Of a stretch of 5,911 bases of DNA, positions 5,300-5,911 are shown piece by piece (within the stretch, counting starts at the first letter, position 1; each line of letters starts with the position of its first letter). Below the pieces are notes generated by a model that worked only from the letters and a program-made list of their open reading frames with translations, had not been told where the DNA came from and did no database searches. The stretch covers positions 1-5,911 of the forward strand of contig CABURF010000085.1 of NCBI GenBank assembly GCA_902493755.1. Reading direction: 5' to 3'. The translations under genes were made by a program, and so were the position numbers. This DNA is from an uncultured Coriobacteriia bacterium (GTDB taxonomy: Bacteria; Actinomycetota; Coriobacteriia; Coriobacteriales; QAMH01).

Positions 5300-5911
5300 T
5301 TACTGGATGACCCAGGCACGCGTAAGGCCTGCCACGACACGTGATTGGCTCGAACCGCGGCACACGCCATTCCACGATTCGGCAAGTGGGATGCGTGATC
5401 CGGCCTTGTAGTTGGCGGGATCGGCACAGAAGAAGGTGTCGGTCTCCTCGTCGTAGTCCGTCAGAAGAACGGCGTGGGGAACGTTCGGGTCGTATGCGGC
5501 GATGCCCTCGGGATGCTCGTCGAGGAGTTCACGCAACGCATCGGAGGTACCTGCGACGTCGATGACGCCGATATCGTAACCCGCTGTCTCGAAGTTCCAT
5601 TTGACGCCGGCGGAACACCAGCCATCGGCAGTGACCGAGGCAAGGCCAAGCTCTTGCCAATCCGGCCTACCATCGAGGAAGGCGGCGCGGCGTACCATCA
5701 TCGCAACAGACGTGATGGTGCAACGTCCCGATCCGTTTTGAGCGAAATAGAAATCCTCGGCACGAGACTCATCAACGAACGCCTCGCGTTTGGCGCTGTT
5801 GAGGGCGTCGGAGAACGCTGCCTCGATGGTCTCCGTGAGAGCCGGGGATTCTCCGGCGACAAGCTTCGTGAGCTTTTGGGAGAAGATGGTCGCCTCGTCT
5901 GCGTAGGCAGT
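5300..5911 (-). CDS. C39-like cysteine peptidase domain protein, C-terminal part (5' partial)
   Basis: The minus-strand frame is open from the window edge (5911) to the TAA at 5302-5300, giving 203 residues of a longer protein. Fragment residues 57-72 (AQNGSGRCTITSVAMM) resemble the active-site helix of C39-like papain-fold peptidases, with Cys64 as nucleophile. PHAVLLTDY (145-153) supplies the likely His146, and FCADPA (161-166) the likely Asp164. The spacing and the HPEGIAAYDPNVPHAV context match a C39-family domain I know from secreted or surface proteins of gut Coriobacteriia. Residues 1-55 are polar and helical in character and may be a linker. A signal peptide would lie outside the window, so export is only a guess. 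The first in-frame ATG (5701) falls after Cys64 and cannot be the true start. The stop lies about eight bases from the end of rnpB P1, converging on it. The substrate is unknown. Confidence 0.75.
   Translation of the reverse strand, partial: TAYADEATIFSQKLTKLVAGESPALTETIEAAFSDALNSAKREAFVDESRAEDFYFAQNGSGRCTITSVAMMVRRAAFLDGRPDWQELGLASVTADGWCSAGVKWNFETAGYDIGVIDVAGTSDALRELLDEHPEGIAAYDPNVPHAVLLTDYDEETDTFFCADPANYKAGSRIPLAESWNGVCRGSSQSRVVAGLTRAWVIQ

Noticed and set aside
1..5911. CRISPR arrays, tRNA genes, transposases, prophage or toxin-antitoxin genes
   Set aside because: I found no regularly spaced repeats, tRNA cloverleaf, insertion-sequence ends or such coding motifs in the window.

Overview
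The window looks like chromosomal core DNA from a GC-rich Gram-positive bacterium, most likely of the class Coriobacteriia (Actinomycetota). The grounds are the GC-rich codon use, a division cluster that combines SepF, DivIVA and YggT, an actinobacterial-style long SepF, a type A RNase P RNA, and a C39-like peptidase of a type I associate with gut Coriobacteriia. I cannot name the genus from sequence alone.

Layout. Positions 1-204 hold the 3' end of ftsZ with its C-terminal tail peptide. A tight run of plus-strand genes follows: pgeF (204-1070), yggS/ylmE (1067-1762), sepF (about 1811-2596), proC (2603-3430), yggT/ylmG (3427-3705), divIVA (3722-4540) and a DUF167/yggU gene (about 4552-4806). 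Three junctions overlap by 1 or 4 bases (TAATG or ATGA) and the other gaps are short, so the run looks like one operon. After it come a perfect 24-bp inverted repeat (4811-4882), a sigma-70-type promoter and the RNase P RNA gene rnpB (about 4927-5296). The right edge carries the 3' part of a minus-strand gene for a C39-like cysteine peptidase (5300-5911) that converges on rnpB.

How the genes fit together. FtsZ is the division polymer. SepF anchors and aligns it at the membrane through the FtsZ tail, and DivIVA marks curved or polar membrane. YggT is a small membrane protein of the same conserved cluster. PgeF corrects peptidoglycan precursors. YggS manages free pyridoxal phosphate, and ProC makes proline. 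The order resembles the Bacillus ylmD-ylmE-sepF-ylmG-ylmH-divIVA cluster, with proC inserted and ylmH absent.

Most of the window is conserved and ordinary; I see no new defence or mobile system. The points most worth a second look are a textbook intrinsic terminator inside the first codons of pgeF, the long perfect inverted repeat between yggU and rnpB, and a peptidase whose catalytic cysteine lies upstream of the first in-frame ATG.
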